Of a stretch of 13,712 nt of DNA, positions 12,110 to 13,712 are shown one piece after another. Position numbers and translations under genes: made by a program. A model generated the notes under the pieces. It ran no database searches and was not told where the DNA came from. It saw only the letters and a list, made by a program, of their open reading frames with translations. Within the stretch, counting starts at the first letter, position 1, and every line of letters starts with the position of its first letter. This DNA comes from an uncultured Clostridia bacterium (GTDB taxonomy: Bacteria > Bacillota > Clostridia > Oscillospirales > Ruminococcaceae): contig CALERQ010000051.1 in assembly GCA_937907305.1 (NCBI GenBank), forward strand, positions 1 to 13,712. Direction: 5' to 3'.

Positions 12110-12231
12110 CTGCAGCCGGCCGGATGGGGCCCCGCCCGGCCCGGCTCCGCCGGGCCGCCCGCCTACGGCGGGCTCTGCGCCCTGCGGGCGCAGGGCGCAG
12201 GGGCGGGGCCCCCATCCTGTCGGTCTGCACA
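12110..12231. repeat. Cloverleaf palindromic element, copy C (diverged)
   Basis: 122 bp. The outer stem GGATGGGG+CCCCGCCC (12122-12137) pairs with 12201-12217 with one bulged C. Inside are GGCCCGGC(TCC), GCCCGCC(TAC) and CTGCGCCC(TGC) hairpins. The stems differ in sequence from copies A and B, yet the count, sizes and loop type agree, and the end TGCAGCCGGC is shared with copy A and ...CTGCACA with all copies. It lies in the 5' leader of the reductase-like gene, about 28 bases before its ATG. Confidence 0.8.
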
Positions 12232-12264
12232 GGGTCTTTCCGCCTGTGCCAAATTTCCACCCTT

Positions 12265-12293
12265 ATTGTACCCCTATCGCCCCCGCAATTCAA
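12265..12293 (-). promoter_or_regulatory. Promoter of the reductase-transporter operon
   Basis: Minus-strand -35 TTGAAT (12288-12293) and -10 TACAAT (12265-12270) with a 17-bp spacer. Transcription would begin near 12258, giving a leader of about 175 bases. Confidence 0.7.
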
Positions 12294-12425
12294 CCATCCC
12301 ACCCTGTTCAATGTCATTTAGCCCAAATCAAATTTCCGTTTTCATGCATTTTACCCAAAAGAGTCGCCCTTCCCGCCAAAATTCCCCCCACATCGCCAAA
12401 AGTAAAATTTCCGCTAAAAATCCTA
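12294..12425. other. AT-richer intergenic region between divergent promoters
   Basis: No gene recognised. AAATTTCC occurs at 12330-12337 and 12405-12412 here and at 12251-12258 next to the leftward promoter, 79 and 75 bp apart. They may be regulator half-sites or chance. Confidence 0.35.
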
Positions 12426-12454
12426 TTGACTTTCGCAAGTAGAAGTGCTAAAGT
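12426..12454 (+). promoter_or_regulatory. Promoter of the T-box leader
   Basis: -35 TTGACT (12426-12431) and -10 TAAAGT (12449-12454) at 17 bp; start expected near 12461, shortly before Stem I of the T-box. Confidence 0.65.
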
Positions 12455-12460
12455 ACAGAC

Positions 12461-12767
12461 AACACAAAAAACACAGGCGTTGACCGAAAAAAAGTAACCC
12501 GCCCCAAAATCCCCAGAGAGTTGCCGGCTGCTGCGAGGCAATGATGAGTATGGCGGATGAAGTACCTTTCGGTAGCCGCGCACCGAACATCCTTTTAGGA
12601 ACAGTAGGCTGCGCCGGGTTCGACCGTTACATCGTGCGGACAGTGATAGCTGCCCAAGGAGGGGCCCTCCCGTAAGGGGAGCCCGAAGCAGAGTGGTACC
12701 GCGATAAAGCCTTTATCGTCCCTGTATTTTCCGGAGTAGTCTGGAAAAGCAGGGGCTTTCTGTTTTT
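12461..12767 (+). ncRNA. T-box riboswitch leader, read as tyrosine-specific
   Basis: A complete T-box. Stem I opens with GGCGTTGACCGAAA (K-turn region), then the S-turn AGTA at 12493-12496. The apical AGAGAG-TTGCC...GGCAA hairpin is at about 12515-12540. The return strand is GGCGG-AT-GAA-G-TAC-C-TTTCGGT (12552-12573). Aligned to well-known T-boxes (GAA-N-codon-N-stem), the specifier is TAC at 12563-12565, a Tyr codon. The conserved T-box AGAGTGGTACCGCG is at 12690-12703. Its TGGT bulge pairs with a tRNA ending ACCA, fitting the A discriminator of tRNA-Tyr and not the G of bacterial tRNA-Trp. Uncharged tRNA stabilises the antiterminator and allows transcription of the downstream gene. Confidence 0.93.
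12720..12767 (+). terminator. T-box regulated terminator
   Basis: CCCTG (12720-12724) pairs with CAGGG (12750-12754), and TTTTCC with GGAAAA. Five Ts follow at 12763-12767. The CGTCCCT strand also pairs with the T-box sequence, giving the mutually exclusive antiterminator. Confidence 0.9.
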
Positions 12768-12856
12768 GCTGAGCTTCCCCCTATGGCACGGCCGGCCGCG
12801 GGGGATTTCAGATAGATCACATCAACCATCAAAAGTAAAGATAAGGAGCAATCACT

Positions 12857-13712
12857 ATGAAGTGCAAAAAGTTTTTAGCGGCAGCTGCCGCCTGTCTCAT
12901 GGTCGCCGGCCTCGCCGCCTGCGGCAATGAACCCTCCACCCCTTCCAATCCCGATGAAAAAGTCTTCCAGATCGGCATTGTCCAGCTGGTAGAGCACAAC
13001 GCCCTGGATGAAGCCACCCGCGGCTTTAGGGACTTCCTTACCGAAAAGCTGGGCGATAAGGTCCAGTTCAATGAACAGAACGCCCAGGGCGAGCAGACCA
13101 ACTGCACCACCATCGTCAATCAGTTCGTCTCCTCCAAGGTCGATCTCATCATGGCCAATGCCACCAACGCCGTAAAGGCCGCCCGCGAGGCCACCTCCGA
13201 TATCCCGGTCGTCGGCACCAGCGTTACCGATTATGTTTCCAGCGGCCTGGTGGCCAGCAATGAAGCCCCCGGCGCCAATGTCACCGGCGCTTCCGATATG
13301 AACCCCGTCAATGTTCAGGTCCAGCTGATGAAGACCCTCTGCCCCGAAGTCAAGACCGTCGGCATCGTCATCAATTCCGGCGAGGAGAACTCCGCCATCC
13401 AGGCCGAGGAAGCAAAGGTCGCCTTTGAGGCCGAAGGCTTCGCCGTCAAGATCTACTCCGTCGCCGATACCAATGAGATCCAGACCGTTGTCACCGCCGC
13501 CTGCAATGAGGTCGATGCCTTCTACGAGCCCACCGATAACCTCATCGCCGCCAATGTCCCCACCATGAGCAACATCACCACCGCCGCCGGCAAGCCCGTC
13601 ATCTGCGGTGAGGGCGGTATGTGCGAAAGCGGCTTCCTGGCCACCTACGCCATCAGCTACTACGAGCTGGGCCGCGCCGCCGGCCAGCAGGCCTACGATA
13701 TCCTGGTCAATG
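12857..13712 (+). CDS. ABC transporter substrate-binding lipoprotein, TrpX/ABC_sub_bind type (3' end outside window)
   Basis: 285 codons visible, open at the window end. A lipoprotein signal peptide (KCKKFLAAAAACLMVAGLAAC) ends in the lipobox L19-A-A-C22, so the protein is anchored outside the membrane. The mature part begins FQIGIVQLVEHNALDEATRGF and later has VGTSVTD, VGIVINSGEENS and AFYEPTDNLIAANVP...GKPVICGEGGM. These match the substrate-binding family known from predicted aromatic amino-acid systems (TrpXYZ). AAGGAG lies nine bases before the ATG. The permease and ATPase genes should follow outside the window. The Tyr-type T-box upstream points to tyrosine uptake, not tryptophan; this is an inference from the leader. 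Confidence 0.9.
   Translation, partial: MKCKKFLAAAAACLMVAGLAACGNEPSTPSNPDEKVFQIGIVQLVEHNALDEATRGFRDFLTEKLGDKVQFNEQNAQGEQTNCTTIVNQFVSSKVDLIMANATNAVKAAREATSDIPVVGTSVTDYVSSGLVASNEAPGANVTGASDMNPVNVQVQLMKTLCPEVKTVGIVINSGEENSAIQAEEAKVAFEAEGFAVKIYSVADTNEIQTVVTAACNEVDAFYEPTDNLIAANVPTMSNITTAAGKPVICGEGGMCESGFLATYAISYYELGRAAGQQAYDILVN

Noticed and set aside
12461..12767. A tryptophan T-box
   Set aside because: No TGG fits the specifier slot in the Stem I alignment, and the TGGT bulge does not suit the G discriminator of tRNA-Trp.

Overview
This window looks like the chromosome of a strictly anaerobic, GC-rich member of the Clostridia, probably of the Oscillospiraceae/Ruminococcaceae type. The evidence is the class III anaerobic ribonucleotide reductase, the rubrerythrin and superoxide reductase pair, a T-box riboswitch, strong GGAGG ribosome sites and heavy use of GCC/CTG/ATC codons. 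The family-level placement is inference.

Layout. (1) Positions 1-540 are AT-rich and carry one end of a mobile element: a tnpV gene and the promoter of a gene that leaves the window to the left. That promoter is clamped between two copies of one dyad operator. (2) 645-2464 holds a low-molecular-weight protein tyrosine phosphatase, a 62-residue DUF421-C-terminus-like protein, and an oxidative-stress operon (rubrerythrin, then superoxide reductase) ending in a clear terminator. (3) 2631-5393 (minus strand) is nrdD-nrdG, behind a promoter with two NrdR boxes one period (32 bp) apart. (4) 5780-10452 is a divergent, probably catabolic, locus. A LacI-family regulator and a dihydroorotate-dehydrogenase-fold flavoprotein read left; a formamidase-branch nitrilase-superfamily amidohydrolase, a 75-residue protein and an NCS2 nucleobase permease read right. 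LacI-type palindromes lie in the shared control region. (5) 10762-12082 (minus) is a thioredoxin-reductase-like flavoprotein followed by a single-domain EamA transporter. (6) 12426-13712 is a promoter, a full T-box leader that reads as tyrosine-specific, and a substrate-binding lipoprotein of the TrpX type, cut by the window end.

The most unusual structure is a family of three roughly 116-122 bp intergenic palindromic elements (5597-5712, 10577-10692, 12110-12231). Each can fold into a cloverleaf: one outer stem and three short hairpins of 7-8 bp. Two copies share an 84-bp identical core. The third has different stem sequences but the same fold. All nine hairpin instances (six different hairpins) have a three-base loop of the form C(TNC)G, which is C(GNA)G on the other strand. 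GNA triloops are known to be exceptionally stable in single-stranded DNA. I read them as a non-autonomous mobile or structural DNA element; the function is unknown to me.

How the genes work together: regions 2 and 3 fit an obligate anaerobe coping with oxygen traces and making dNTPs without oxygen. Region 4 would import a nucleobase-like compound and process it by amide hydrolysis and flavin chemistry under a ligand-responsive repressor. The DHOD-like enzyme lacks the usual catalytic Cys/Ser, so its substrate cannot be read from the family name. Region 6 senses uncharged tRNA-Tyr and turns on an amino-acid uptake system.
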